Of a DNA stretch of 9,754 bases, positions 1 to 7,392 are shown one piece after another. This DNA comes from Candidatus Delongbacteria bacterium (GTDB lineage: Bacteria; UBA4055): assembly GCA_003477045.1 (NCBI GenBank), contig DMTS01000227.1, forward strand, positions 1-9,754, given 5' to 3'. Each line of letters begins with the position of its first letter. Positions within the stretch are counted from its first letter, which is position 1. Below the pieces are notes generated by a model. It did no database searches and was not told the origin of the DNA. It worked only from the letters and a program-made list of their open reading frames with translations. A program made the position numbers and the translations under genes.

Positions 1-533
1 TTTCTGCCGTAAATAGTATTATAACCGGGATTTTTTTTCAGCAGGATATCCCTGAGTTTTAAAGCTGTTCCGCTTGGAGCGTCGGCTTTCTGATTGTGGT
101 GCATTTCCAGTATTTCAATGTCATAATCGTCTTTTGCGAGATCAGAGATAGTATTGAGCAGTTTGCCGAGGATATGTATCCCGAGTGAAAAATTCGGCGA
201 ATAAAAGACTTTTCCTTTAGCCGCGGTTTTGTTTATCTCAGACATTTCTTCTTCAGAAAAACCGGTGATCCCTGTCAGGAAGGGTTTGTTGTTATCAAGG
301 CTTAATTTCAAATGTTCGAGGCATGATTTTTTCGAAGTGAAATCAACAACGATGTCAATGTCTTCGTGGTCAATTACATCGGCGAGTTTTACTCCCATGC
401 CGAGATCGGTTAACAGACATTTTTCGGGCGTTTCAATTATGTAAGAAATGTTGAAGCGGTCGGATGTGGCGCACATTTCCGTTATCGCCTTTCCCATCTT
501 GCCGTAGCCGCCGCAAAGAGCTATGTTGATCAT
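1..533 (-). CDS. dapB: 4-hydroxy-tetrahydrodipicolinate reductase, 3' end beyond window
   Basis: DapB reduces 4-hydroxy-tetrahydrodipicolinate with NAD(P)H in the cytoplasmic diaminopimelate/lysine pathway, supplying cell-wall precursor and lysine. Reading leftwards from ATG at 533, 177 codons are visible. The N-terminal dinucleotide-binding loop is CGGYGKMG (residues 7-14). Residues 68-71 are VDFT, followed by a TGITG segment near residue 95. The family signature EMHHNQKADAPSGTA ends near residue 157; by family knowledge H145/H146 and K149 match the catalytic histidine pair and lysine. The start is supported by the strong purine-rich site AGGGGGTGAGG just upstream. The usual length is about 220-270 residues, so the missing part is the end of the substrate-binding domain and the C-terminal return to the nucleotide fold. 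No broken frame is seen. A separate promoter-like sequence lies upstream, so it may be transcribed independently of the two minus-strand genes before it. Confidence 0.95.
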   Translation of the reverse strand, partial: MINIALCGGYGKMGKAITEMCATSDRFNISYIIETPEKCLLTDLGMGVKLADVIDHEDIDIVVDFTSKKSCLEHLKLSLDNNKPFLTGITGFSEEEMSEINKTAAKGKVFYSPNFSLGIHILGKLLNTISDLAKDDYDIEILEMHHNQKADAPSGTALKLRDILLKKNPGYNTIYGR

Positions 534-565
534 ACCTCACCCCCTAATTTTATCCGTCTTACGAC

Positions 566-594
566 AATATATAATTTTGTTGCAGTTAATTCAA
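566..594 (-). promoter_or_regulatory. sigma70-like promoter of dapB
   Basis: Read on the minus strand, TTGAAT (589-594) and TATATT (566-571) are separated by exactly 17 bases. Transcription would begin near 559, giving a leader of roughly 25 nt before the dapB ATG at 533. The rest of the 98-bp gap (534-631) shows only a short weak stem near 612-627 and no recognisable riboswitch. The match is to the general consensus only and the promoter rules of this organism are unknown. Confidence 0.5.
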
Positions 595-631
595 GAGGAA
601 TAAAGTTTAAAGTTATTTCTTTCAGAAAGAT

Positions 632-1345
632 TTACCTGTAGCCTTCCACCCTCTTGATCCAGCCGTCAAGGAAGGAAAGGTCATTTCTCTCATCGGTATA
701 ATTATTTACTCTGCGTGTTAGAACTTCTTTAGCGGAAGTAACAAAACTGTCAAGATCAGGTAATTTCATGCCCTCCAGAACATGTAAAAGGCCCCACCCT
801 TCGCCTTTAAGCCGTTCTGCAGGATCAAGCCCGGTTCCTTTAAAATTAAGGTAATCGACCACCGCAAACCTTCCCTGAGGCGTTTTAGAAAGCTCTTTCA
901 CGGCTGTGATTATATGCGGATTAAGTTCCAGTATCTCATTTATTGAATCCATCGCTTTAAAAATGATAAATCCGGCCTGGATGTAGGTCGTTGAAGCCAG
1001 CCAGTCGATTATCATGTCCTTCACGGGATCGCCGTCCAGTTCGTCTCTGTTGTTCCACGGACATCCGGTAAATTTATGCCTGCTTATAAATTCGGGTACA
1101 GGCTCGTTTTTTTCAAGATAAAAAGCTATAAGTTCAGGGAACTGCTCGACAAAAGGCAGTCTGCTTCCGGATTTAAGCCATATAAAATGCCCTATCCCGA
1201 AGTTCGCAAAGTCTTCTTTCGGGCTCCAATAAACAAGATATCTCTTCTGCGATCCGCATTCGTTCGCGAAAAATTTTACGCCCATCTGCCTGAATTCATC
1301 AGCCGTGACAGATCTGAAATTGTTCATAAATTCATATTTAGCCAT
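632..1345 (-). CDS. conserved protein of unknown function, 237 aa
   Basis: I recognise this as belonging to a conserved bacterial family of uncharacterised proteins but cannot assign a reaction. Conserved-looking blocks are FFANECGS (residues 25-32), FGIGHFIW (49-56), CPWNNRDEL (95-103), VVDYLNFKGTG (162-172), GEGWGLLHVLEGM (181-193) and a basic RRVNNY stretch (211-216). No signal peptide or membrane segment is evident in this copy, so it is probably cytoplasmic. The ATG at 1345 lies inside the end of the upstream folate gene (8-bp overlap), with a GGAG-type site about 6 bases before it, which suggests translational coupling. The invariant Glu, Cys, Trp and Asn residues would suit an enzyme, but that is a guess. 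Coding status is firm from length, ribosome binding site and operon fit. Confidence 0.88.
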   Translation of the reverse strand: MAKYEFMNNFRSVTADEFRQMGVKFFANECGSQKRYLVYWSPKEDFANFGIGHFIWLKSGSRLPFVEQFPELIAFYLEKNEPVPEFISRHKFTGCPWNNRDELDGDPVKDMIIDWLASTTYIQAGFIIFKAMDSINEILELNPHIITAVKELSKTPQGRFAVVDYLNFKGTGLDPAERLKGEGWGLLHVLEGMKLPDLDSFVTSAKEVLTRRVNNYTDERNDLSFLDGWIKRVEGYR

Positions 1346-1892
1346 ATATCACTCCGTCCATTTTAATATCATGAGGTTCAACAGGTACATTTTCGACCAT
1401 CTGAAAATCGTAACAGATGCCTATAAGATGAGATGTCCCTTTCAATTTAGAAAGGATTTTATCATAGTAAGCTTTTCCCCTGCCCATGCGGTTATTATGC
1501 CGGTCAAAGGCGATTCCCGGTACGATAGCCAAGTCGATGCTGCCCAAGTCATGAAAAGGTGTTCCGTCAGGTTCAGGGATCGAGTAAAGATCGCCGTTTT
1601 TCAGCTTATGTACTCCGGTGAACTCTTTAAGATGAAGTTCATCGCCGTTTATCGCCGGGAGTATGAATTTCTTTCTTTCAGCCCACTTCAGAATGAAGTA
1701 TTTTGTGTCTATCTCATCGTCCATAGCCCAGTAAATGAAAATTGTTTTCGCATTTTTAAATTCAGAGGAGCATTCCAGTTTTTTCATAACGGCTTCAGCC
1801 CTGGTCTTTTTATCACTCTCGCCCATTTCTGACTTAAGCAGTTTTATTTTTTTTCTCAGCGCTTTTTTTATTAAAACTATCCCTTCACTCAT
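1338..1892 (-). CDS. ygfA: 5-formyltetrahydrofolate cyclo-ligase
   Basis: This enzyme converts 5-formyl-THF to 5,10-methenyl-THF using ATP, recycling a storage or inhibitory folate into one-carbon metabolism. The 184-residue length is typical. Visible family features are an N-terminal basic helix (KKALRKKIK, residues 9-17), FIYWAMDDEIDT (52-63), LAIVPGIAFD (121-130), the ATP/Mg loop NRMGRGKAYYDKIL (134-147) and a C-terminal PHDIKMDGVI (173-182). The usual loop is GRGKGYYD; here the second Gly is Ala (residue 141), a mild variant that probably keeps activity. The ATG at 1892 has a modest GGGAAG site upstream. It is the first gene of a minus-strand unit and overlaps the next gene by 8 bp. A TATATT box at 1918-1923 could serve as its -10, but no matching -35 was found. 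Confidence 0.93.
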   Translation of the reverse strand: MSEGIVLIKKALRKKIKLLKSEMGESDKKTRAEAVMKKLECSSEFKNAKTIFIYWAMDDEIDTKYFILKWAERKKFILPAINGDELHLKEFTGVHKLKNGDLYSIPEPDGTPFHDLGSIDLAIVPGIAFDRHNNRMGRGKAYYDKILSKLKGTSHLIGICYDFQMVENVPVEPHDIKMDGVIYG

Positions 1893-1933
1893 TGACTTCC
1901 CGTTTTTAATTGAAGGTAATATAAAGAATTATT

Positions 1934-1962
1934 TTGTTAAGAGAGATAAAATTGTTTATTTT
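1934..1962 (+). promoter_or_regulatory. candidate promoter of the PNP operon
   Basis: TTGTTA (1934-1939) and TATTTT (1957-1962) are 17 bases apart in the divergent region 1893-1987. A transcript would start near 1969 and reach the chosen ATG at 1988 after about 19 nt. This favours 1988 over an ATG at 1934, which would fall inside the -35 box. The -10 box is not a close consensus match. Confidence 0.42.
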
Positions 1963-1987
1963 GCAGATGATTTTTTATGGCGGGAAA

Positions 1988-2761
1988 ATGAAGATATTTG
2001 AAACGAAGAAATATATTGAAAATATGCTGGACTCGAAAAATTTAGATATTGCAATTGTTCTCGGCAGCGGATTATCGTTCCTCGAAGACAATATGGAAAA
2101 TTTAAAGCAGGTAAAGACTTCAGATATGCCAGGTTATCCGGTTTCGACAGTTATGGGTCACAAAGGCATGATAAGCACAGGGATATATGCCGGTAAAAAG
2201 CTGATGATAATGGCCGGAAGAGTTCATTATTACGAAGGATACAGCTATGAAGAAGCGGTTTTTCCGATAGATATTTTAAAAGCTTTAGGAGTAAAAAAAC
2301 TTCTTCTAACCAATGCGGCCGGCGGGATAAACCGCAGTTACGGACCGGGCTCTATTCTAGTTCTCGAAAAATATATTGCCCCGTTCTCGTCCAAGTATAA
2401 AAAAGTCTTGCCAGAGCCTTATTCAAAGGAATTGAACTCCCTGCTTGAAGAAGCCGGCAGGAATAAAGGTATCGAAGTTCACAAAGGATGCTATGCGTAC
2501 ATGACGGGACCGAGTTTTGAGACAAAAGCAGAAATAGATTTTTTGAGGCTGTCGGGCGCTGATGCGGTCGGAATGTCAACAGTGCCTGAAACAGTCCGAG
2601 CCGTCGGTTACGGAATGGACATAGCCTGTATTTCAAGAGTGTCAAATCCGGCTGCGGGAATTACGGGCAAGCCTCTTTCTCATGTTGAAGTGCTCGATAC
2701 GGCGAAACGATCGCAGGAAAGTTTTATTGAGCTGTTAAAAGAATTTATAAAACTCATCTGA
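1988..2761 (+). CDS. punA: purine nucleoside phosphorylase (trimeric PNP family)
   Basis: Cytosolic enzyme of purine salvage: inosine or guanosine (and deoxy forms) plus phosphate gives free base plus (deoxy)ribose-1-phosphate. The 257-residue product carries the family landmarks in order: phosphate loop LGSGLS (25-30), MGHKG (56-60), AGRVHYYEGY (76-85, with the phosphate-contacting Arg and His), LTNAAGGIN (107-115), YMTGPSFETKAEI (171-183, with the base-pocket Glu), DAVGMSTVPE (192-201) and SRVSNPAAGI (216-225), whose Asn matches the purine-recognising Asn of mammalian-type PNPs. The in-frame ATG at 1934 would add 18 residues not expected in the family. ATG 1988 is preferred because GGCGGG lies just before it and the protein then begins at a normal point. 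It heads a four-gene unit, with the next start 2 bp after its stop. Confidence 0.94.
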   Translation: MKIFETKKYIENMLDSKNLDIAIVLGSGLSFLEDNMENLKQVKTSDMPGYPVSTVMGHKGMISTGIYAGKKLMIMAGRVHYYEGYSYEEAVFPIDILKALGVKKLLLTNAAGGINRSYGPGSILVLEKYIAPFSSKYKKVLPEPYSKELNSLLEEAGRNKGIEVHKGCYAYMTGPSFETKAEIDFLRLSGADAVGMSTVPETVRAVGYGMDIACISRVSNPAAGITGKPLSHVEVLDTAKRSQESFIELLKEFIKLI

Positions 2762-2763
2762 AA

Positions 2764-3378
2764 ATGGAAAAAGAGAAATATATAACAGTCACTAAAAATA
2801 CAGAAATAGAGATCGAAAAAATAAAAGGATCAAGGTTTATCGGCCGTCTGTACGGGATAAAAGACAGAGATGAAGCCGAGAGCGATCTTGAAAAGATAAG
2901 GAAAATGTTTCACGATGCCACGCATAACTGTTTCGCATATACCGCAGGGTTGGGAGAAAATGTTTACACCCGCTCAAGCGATGACGGTGAGCCTTCGGGA
3001 ACCGCAGGGAGACCGATGTTGAGCGTACTGGAAGGAAGCGGGCTGTCGAATGTCCTGCTGGTCGTCACAAGGTATTACGGCGGCACAAATCTTGGGCCGG
3101 GCGGACTTATAAAGGCATACACCGAAGCTGCGAAGGAAGTAATAGAAGCGGCCGAAAAAGTGACGGTCGAGATCAGAGAAAATGTGAAATTTTCATATAA
3201 TTACGATCAAACAAGCATGGTGATGAATTTACTGAGCAAGTACGAGGGGGAGATCATTTCAGAATCCTATACCGACAGACCGGAAGCAGTAGTATCGATC
3301 AACAGAGGTTTTACCGATAATTTCATCAAAGAGATAATCGACCGTAGCAGCGGGACGATCGAGGTAAAACTATGCTGA
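2764..3378 (+). CDS. yigZ: YigZ/IMPACT family protein
   Basis: The 204-residue protein has the two-part layout of the bacterial YigZ family: an N-terminal UPF0029/IMPACT domain (about residues 15-128) and a C-terminal ferredoxin-like DUF1949 region (about 138-204). Diagnostic motifs are GSRFIG (22-27), HDATHNCFAY (50-59), SSDDGEPSGTAGRPML (71-86) and TRYYGGTNLGPGGLIKAY (102-119). The bacterial role is poorly defined; the eukaryotic relative IMPACT regulates the GCN2 kinase. It starts 2 bp after the PNP stop and its own stop overlaps the next ATG by 7 bp, so it is translated as part of the same unit. The family assignment is secure; the function is not. Confidence 0.94.
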   Translation: MEKEKYITVTKNTEIEIEKIKGSRFIGRLYGIKDRDEAESDLEKIRKMFHDATHNCFAYTAGLGENVYTRSSDDGEPSGTAGRPMLSVLEGSGLSNVLLVVTRYYGGTNLGPGGLIKAYTEAAKEVIEAAEKVTVEIRENVKFSYNYDQTSMVMNLLSKYEGEIISESYTDRPEAVVSINRGFTDNFIKEIIDRSSGTIEVKLC

Positions 3379-4628
3379 TAACACTTGTAATAGCAGCTTT
3401 TATTCTTTCATTCTTTTTTTCCATGTCCGAGATAGTTTATACGGTTGCCGACAGAATTAAGATTAGGGTATTGAGTAAATCCGGAGCCCGTTCAGCCATT
3501 CAGGTAAAGAGACTGATCAAAAATCCCGATAATTTTCTTGTGCCTGTTCTTGTCGGTAATAATATAGCCAATACAGCCTATGCGACCTTTTTTGCATACC
3601 TTGTAGCTGATATGAAGTGGGATATTTCTCATTACGAGAGCACCTTTATTATAACGATACTGCTCGTAATATTTTCAGAAATGATACCCAAGGTAATAGG
3701 TAAAAAATACAGCACAGCACTTTCGGTAAAATTTATCTACCCTTTTCTGGCGGCGAAAATCTTTTTTTCTCCGATAACTCGTATTGTCGGGATAATGAGC
3801 AAATGGTTGCTTAAACTTCTGAGAATACCGATGAGTAAAGATAGCTGGGTGATGATATCAAAAGATGACATTGATGTAATACTCGAGAATGCCACAAGGA
3901 CCAGATCGGTAAAAAAGGAAGACGCCCTTGCAATAAGAAGCGTGATGAGCCTCGATGAGAAAAAGGTAAGAGAGATAATGCTGCACAGAAAAAATATTAT
4001 CTCCGTTGAGTTGAACAGCCCTGTTTACAGGCTTAAAAAAATGGTGATGCTTACTTCGTTTTCAAAGATCATCGTGTATGAGAACGATCTGGATAATATA
4101 GTCGGTGCTGCTTTTGTAAAGGATCTCCTTAAAGACCCGCAGGAGATCAAAGATATAGTCAGACCGGTTCTGTTCATTCCGGAAAACGCGAGCGTTCTTT
4201 CGCTTTTTAAAACACTTAAGAAGGATAAAGCCACAATAGCCGTTGCCATTGACGAGTTCGGCGGGTGCATCGGACTAGTAACAATGCACGATATACTTGA
4301 ACTTATTGTCGGAAAAGTTGATGATCCTCACGACCGAAAAACTTCAGACAGAGGTATAATCTACAGGCCTGAGAGCGGGTCTTTCATTGTCGCAGGGAGC
4401 GCCGATCTTGAGGAACTTGACGGCATGATCCGGAGTATCACAGGTGATGAAAAAGAATTATTCGGAGATAAGAACGGCACGGTCAACGGTTTTATTACAA
4501 ATCACCTTCAGAGGATCCCCGAGCAGGGAGAAACTTTTGAGGTCAGAAAATTAAAATTCAAGATCGTTAAAGCGAGGAAGAATTTTGTTGAAACTATTAT
4601 CATTCAGGCATTAGAAAAAACGGAGTAG
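3372..4628 (+). CDS. CNNM/DUF21 membrane protein with CBS pair and CorC/HlyC domain
   Basis: The 418-residue inner-membrane protein belongs to the family annotated as hemolysin C/CorC-like or CNNM-type divalent cation (Mg2+/Co2+) exporters. The N-terminal DUF21 part has hydrophobic segments at about 2-20, 55-79, 90-106 and 120-142 and the conserved SEMIPK motif (102-107). The CBS pair, which in this family binds adenosine nucleotides and gates transport, spans about 195-315 and ends in VAIDEFGGCIGLVT (291-304) and HDILELIVG (306-314). A CorC/HlyC C-terminal domain follows (about 328-412). The start overlaps the yigZ stop; a Val-rich hydrophobic helix directly follows the ATG, fitting the family. 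Ion transport is inferred from family, not shown here. Spacing of 4 bp to the next gene extends the operon. Confidence 0.93.
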   Translation: MLITLVIAAFILSFFFSMSEIVYTVADRIKIRVLSKSGARSAIQVKRLIKNPDNFLVPVLVGNNIANTAYATFFAYLVADMKWDISHYESTFIITILLVIFSEMIPKVIGKKYSTALSVKFIYPFLAAKIFFSPITRIVGIMSKWLLKLLRIPMSKDSWVMISKDDIDVILENATRTRSVKKEDALAIRSVMSLDEKKVREIMLHRKNIISVELNSPVYRLKKMVMLTSFSKIIVYENDLDNIVGAAFVKDLLKDPQEIKDIVRPVLFIPENASVLSLFKTLKKDKATIAVAIDEFGGCIGLVTMHDILELIVGKVDDPHDRKTSDRGIIYRPESGSFIVAGSADLEELDGMIRSITGDEKELFGDKNGTVNGFITNHLQRIPEQGETFEVRKLKFKIVKARKNFVETIIIQALEKTE

Positions 4629-4632
4629 ATAT

Positions 4633-6891
4633 ATGCGTTCAAAAGTAATTATGTTGGTTCTAATAATGATCGTAAGCCTTATTTCTGCGGAAATAAAATG
4701 TACTACCTTTTGTTCGATCACAAAAGGATATGACATAAAAAATTACTCGGGTAAACTTTATTTCGGCACGAACGGCGGAATGATCTATAATTCCGGCAGT
4801 GACAACACCGTCTATGACACGGACGACGGATTGTATAAACCCGATGTGACGAAAATTGAAAAAGATTACCGCGGGATGTTCTGGCTCGGGCACGACGACT
4901 GTTCGGTTTCGGTTTTAGATTTAGCCGGGAAGAAAGTTTCATACCTAAATGATATAGAACAGGCCGGAGTTTATACTCTGAACGGAATATTTTCATCGGC
5001 TAAATATATTTATGTAGCTACAAGCGGGCTTCTTGCAAGATACAAATTCAATGATACATACAAGAAGTATGAAATTTCAGAAATAAATTCGATGACGGGA
5101 AATGTTAAAAGCTTATCGGTCGTAAACGGGGTGATCTATGCAGCACTTCCTACGGGCCTTCATTATATTTCCGAAGCTGCACCTAACATTAATTATCTGA
5201 GCAACTGGAGCGTGATTTCCGGATTCGCCGCCGGAACCATAGTAAACGGTTTTGCTATAAATACAGATAAACTCTATGTGCTGACGAATAACGGGTTATA
5301 TTTGGTGAGTGGGAGTTCAGCAGTTAAACAGGCGGCATTTAATAATGAAAATTTATATTTCGGGATATTTGACAGTACCAATTTTTATGTTTCGCTCGAT
5401 CAGGTTGGTGCGACAGTTATAAAAAAGATATCGAAAGAGATCGCAGGAATTCCGGAGATAATATTCGGAACGGAAGAACCTGACACTAAAGTTTTCACCG
5501 TCGTAAACAACACTGTTTATTTTACTTCATCCAGAGGGTATTCGTATTATGATGTTTCAAACGATACAGAGTATTCGATGAATTTTAATGTGCCTAAAGA
5601 AAAAGGGATCAAAAAAGCGGTGATAGATGATGCCTCCGGAAATCTGGTCTATCTGACAAGCAATAACTTTTCATACATGAAGATGGCGGATGATTCATTC
5701 TGTGAAACAGTGTATAGCGCAAGAGGGTCTTCCACTAACATGCTTGCTCAGGATAACGACCTTTATATCTGCACCTGGGGCGTGGGAGTAAACTATTTTC
5801 AGCTTGAAGGTAATGATTATGTTTATAAGAAAAACTATTCTTTCGGAAGCCCGGTGGGGGTCTCAACCAGGTATCCGGTTCATCCCGGCATATATGAAGA
5901 TCCGCAGAAAAGGATATGGATAACCAACTGGAACGACATTGATGCTGATTCTACAGTGACTGTATTAAATTCATCGGGAGTAGTTGAGAGATCATTCCCG
6001 CTTGAAAATTTTACCTGCCCGTATGACATTTATCTTGACCGTTATAATAATCAGAACTGGGTATGGCTGGGCAGTTCGAAACAGTCATTTGGAGGTTTGA
6101 ACGGTCTAGGGGTAGGCATTTATGACGGTCAGTATCTGAGCGTGAAAGCCATTCCGATGTCAGAGGGTATAATTGATATAGTCAGAGATGACGATAATAC
6201 AGTTTGGATAGCTACAAATAACGGTATAAAATATATTGATCTGAAAATTTCCCCGACATCGCCTCAAAGTTTGTCGGCAGCCTATATAACCAATGTGGCT
6301 TCAGGGCCGATAAGCAATTTTATCTATGACGCAGAAGTGAACAATATAAACGAGAAATGGTTTGCCACAGATAAGGGTATAAGCGTTCTTTCTTCGGATA
6401 ACAAAGCATGGAGGCACTATGTTCCAAAGTATTATTCCGGAAGTTCAACCGCGCCCGGAGAGATAATTAAAACCAATCTTCCGGATAATGTCATCAATGA
6501 TATTGAGTTCGATGAAAAGAACGGTGTAGCGATAATTTCTTCGGATAACGGACTTTCTTTCATCGAGTACGGCAGGATATTCAAATCGGACAAAGTGAAA
6601 AGCGGGGAGATACAGACCAAGCCATCGCCTTTCATCAACGACGGAAACTCGGTAATGGGTTTTTATTTTCCCGAGGACGGAAATATTTACGACACTGCGA
6701 AGATCTTCGACCTTAAGGGGATGCTTGTGAGGGGCGGAGACGGCGGAAAGGAGCTTAATATTCAGCTCGGATGGGACGGGCGGGATAATAGCGGAAAAAT
6801 AGTTTCAACAGGTATTTATCAGGTAATTGCTTTTAATAAAAACGACAGAACAAAAAACATCACCGGCAAGATCGCAGTGGTCAGGAAATAA
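4633..6891 (+). CDS. secreted beta-propeller protein with C-terminal FlgD-like Ig module
   Basis: The 752-residue protein begins with a Sec signal peptide (charged MRSK, hydrophobic 5-18, likely cleavage after SLISA at 19). The body carries many short repeats of the two-component-regulator-propeller type, such as DYRGMFWLGHDD (78-89), DDDNTVWIATNNGIKYID (about 518-535) and INEKWFATDKGISVL (about 573-587), consistent with one or two beta-propellers. The C-terminus has the compact FlgD/secretion-associated Ig pattern, with WDGRDNSGKIVSTGIY at 714-729 and a closing GKIAVVRK. Such tails occur on many secreted proteins of FCB-related bacteria; whether this one is a sorting signal is unknown. No kinase or regulator domain is attached, so it is an exported propeller, probably surface or periplasmic. 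GGAG (4622-4625) lies 7 bases before the ATG. The ligand is unknown. A T-run follows the stop without a clear hairpin. Confidence 0.87.
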   Translation: MRSKVIMLVLIMIVSLISAEIKCTTFCSITKGYDIKNYSGKLYFGTNGGMIYNSGSDNTVYDTDDGLYKPDVTKIEKDYRGMFWLGHDDCSVSVLDLAGKKVSYLNDIEQAGVYTLNGIFSSAKYIYVATSGLLARYKFNDTYKKYEISEINSMTGNVKSLSVVNGVIYAALPTGLHYISEAAPNINYLSNWSVISGFAAGTIVNGFAINTDKLYVLTNNGLYLVSGSSAVKQAAFNNENLYFGIFDSTNFYVSLDQVGATVIKKISKEIAGIPEIIFGTEEPDTKVFTVVNNTVYFTSSRGYSYYDVSNDTEYSMNFNVPKEKGIKKAVIDDASGNLVYLTSNNFSYMKMADDSFCETVYSARGSSTNMLAQDNDLYICTWGVGVNYFQLEGNDYVYKKNYSFGSPVGVSTRYPVHPGIYEDPQKRIWITNWNDIDADSTVTVLNSSGVVERSFPLENFTCPYDIYLDRYNNQNWVWLGSSKQSFGGLNGLGVGIYDGQYLSVKAIPMSEGIIDIVRDDDNTVWIATNNGIKYIDLKISPTSPQSLSAAYITNVASGPISNFIYDAEVNNINEKWFATDKGISVLSSDNKAWRHYVPKYYSGSSTAPGEIIKTNLPDNVINDIEFDEKNGVAIISSDNGLSFIEYGRIFKSDKVKSGEIQTKPSPFINDGNSVMGFYFPEDGNIYDTAKIFDLKGMLVRGGDGGKELNIQLGWDGRDNSGKIVSTGIYQVIAFNKNDRTKNITGKIAVVRK

Positions 6892-6958
6892 TTTTTTTCG
6901 AATGCCAAAGTGTATAAATAAAGCTGTATATTTTCAACAAACTTCAAGAGTATAGACT
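6892..6958. other. AT-rich spacer between core operon and cassette array
   Basis: The 67 bases hold no convincing gene. They include a T-run directly after the propeller gene's stop with no strong stem before it, and a short palindrome that begins here and ends just past the edge (GAGT, loop ATAG, ACTC near 6948-6959). CAAC followed by TTCAAG near 6936-6947 faintly recalls an attC left arm, but it does not pair with the right arm at 7011-7023. Confidence 0.5.
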
Positions 6959-7029
6959 CGGGCGCATGGATGCCGAAATAAAATTCCTTGTAAAAAACCG
7001 GTCAGTTTCATGTAGCCAATGTTAGGGGC
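6959..7029 (+). other. attC-like site with degenerate left half (site A)
   Basis: The right half (6996-7023) matches the right half of the complete site at 7426-7453 in length (28 nt) and pattern: AACC, then G or A, then GTCAGT, about 9 variable bases, and GCC with A or T before ATGTT. It ends in the crossover core G^TTAGGGGC at 7021-7029. Counting back 64 nt, where the complete sites have AAC, gives no AAC (CGG-type bases at 6959-6961), although GCATGG at 6964-6969 resembles the TCATGG of the site at 8512-8517. It may be a decayed attC, an attI, or a site used once by an integrase acting from elsewhere. The boundary of cassette 1 here is secure; the nature of the site is not. Confidence 0.5.
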
Positions 7030-7041
7030 TGTTTGTAATTT
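7021..7041 (+). repeat. cassette 1 terminal inverted repeat, opening arm
   Basis: GTTAGGGGC, then four loosely matched bases, then TGTAATTT. Against the reverse complement of 7372-7392, 18 of 21 positions match. Only the first 9 are the ordinary R-site complementarity; the second block lies outside the expected attC core. Confidence 0.75.
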
Positions 7042-7095
7042 CACTGTTTACAATATACCGGTTAACTGCGAAAAAATAGAAAAGAAGGTCTGATT

Positions 7096-7338
7096 ATGGT
7101 AATTTCGATAGAGAAAGCAGTATACAGGGGAGATTATAAAATAGAATTTCTTTTCTCTGACGGCGTTAGAAAAATTATTGATTTTGAAAATTTTTTACGA
7201 AATTCAAGAAATCCTATGAGTACAAAGTATCTAAACAAAGACCTGTTTGGATCTTTTACGATTGAATACGGAGATATTTCGTGGAATGATTTTGAATTAT
7301 GCTTCCCGATCTGGGATATTTACGAAGGCAGAATATAA
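7096..7338 (+). CDS. DUF2442-family small protein, 80 aa
   Basis: The 80-residue protein matches the DUF2442 pattern: an N-terminal I-x-K-A-x-Y-x-G-DYKI strand (residues 4-16), FSDGVRKIIDFENFL (20-34), a middle stretch with a phenylalanine (LFGSFTIEYGDISWND, 50-65) and a closing ELCFPIWDIYEGRI (67-80). Family members are small cytoplasmic proteins of unknown role, often found beside mobile or toxin-antitoxin-like genes (frequently with DUF4160). No such partner is present here; it is the only gene in its cassette. GAAGG (7084-7088) lies 7 bases before the ATG. There is no signal peptide, and the short length is normal for the family. Toxin-antitoxin involvement would be speculation. Confidence 0.8.
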   Translation: MVISIEKAVYRGDYKIEFLFSDGVRKIIDFENFLRNSRNPMSTKYLNKDLFGSFTIEYGDISWNDFELCFPIWDIYEGRI

Positions 7339-7371
7339 GCTCAGCAGCTTTTTTATACTAAGAACCAGTCT

Positions 7372-7392
7372 AAATTACACATTGCCCCTAAC
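7372..7392 (-). repeat. cassette 1 terminal inverted repeat, closing arm
   Basis: Reverse-complement partner of 7021-7041. It ends with GCCCCTAAC, the R'' arm of the attC at 7384. Confidence 0.75.

Noticed and set aside
1305..1832. A 175-codon open frame on the plus strand opposite the folate cyclo-ligase gene
   Set aside because: It is antisense to two well-recognised minus-strand genes, shows no family motifs, and is rich in Phe and Tyr as expected of a shadow frame.
1934..1987. An earlier ATG (1934) for purine nucleoside phosphorylase
   Set aside because: It adds 18 residues without family match, overlaps the best -35 box, and lacks a Shine-Dalgarno site; ATG 1988 has one.
4660..4996. 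Two minus-strand open frames opposite the start of the propeller gene
   Set aside because: They are antisense to a gene with a signal peptide and ribosome binding site, and have no recognisable motifs or start signals.
6889..6905. Intrinsic terminator after the propeller gene
   Set aside because: A T-run is present but no GC-rich stem precedes it.
6936..6960. Left arm of a full attC for site A (CAAC then TTCAAG)
   Set aside because: The stretch does not pair with the right arm AGCCAAT at 7014-7020, and its spacing is longer than the 64 nt of the complete sites.
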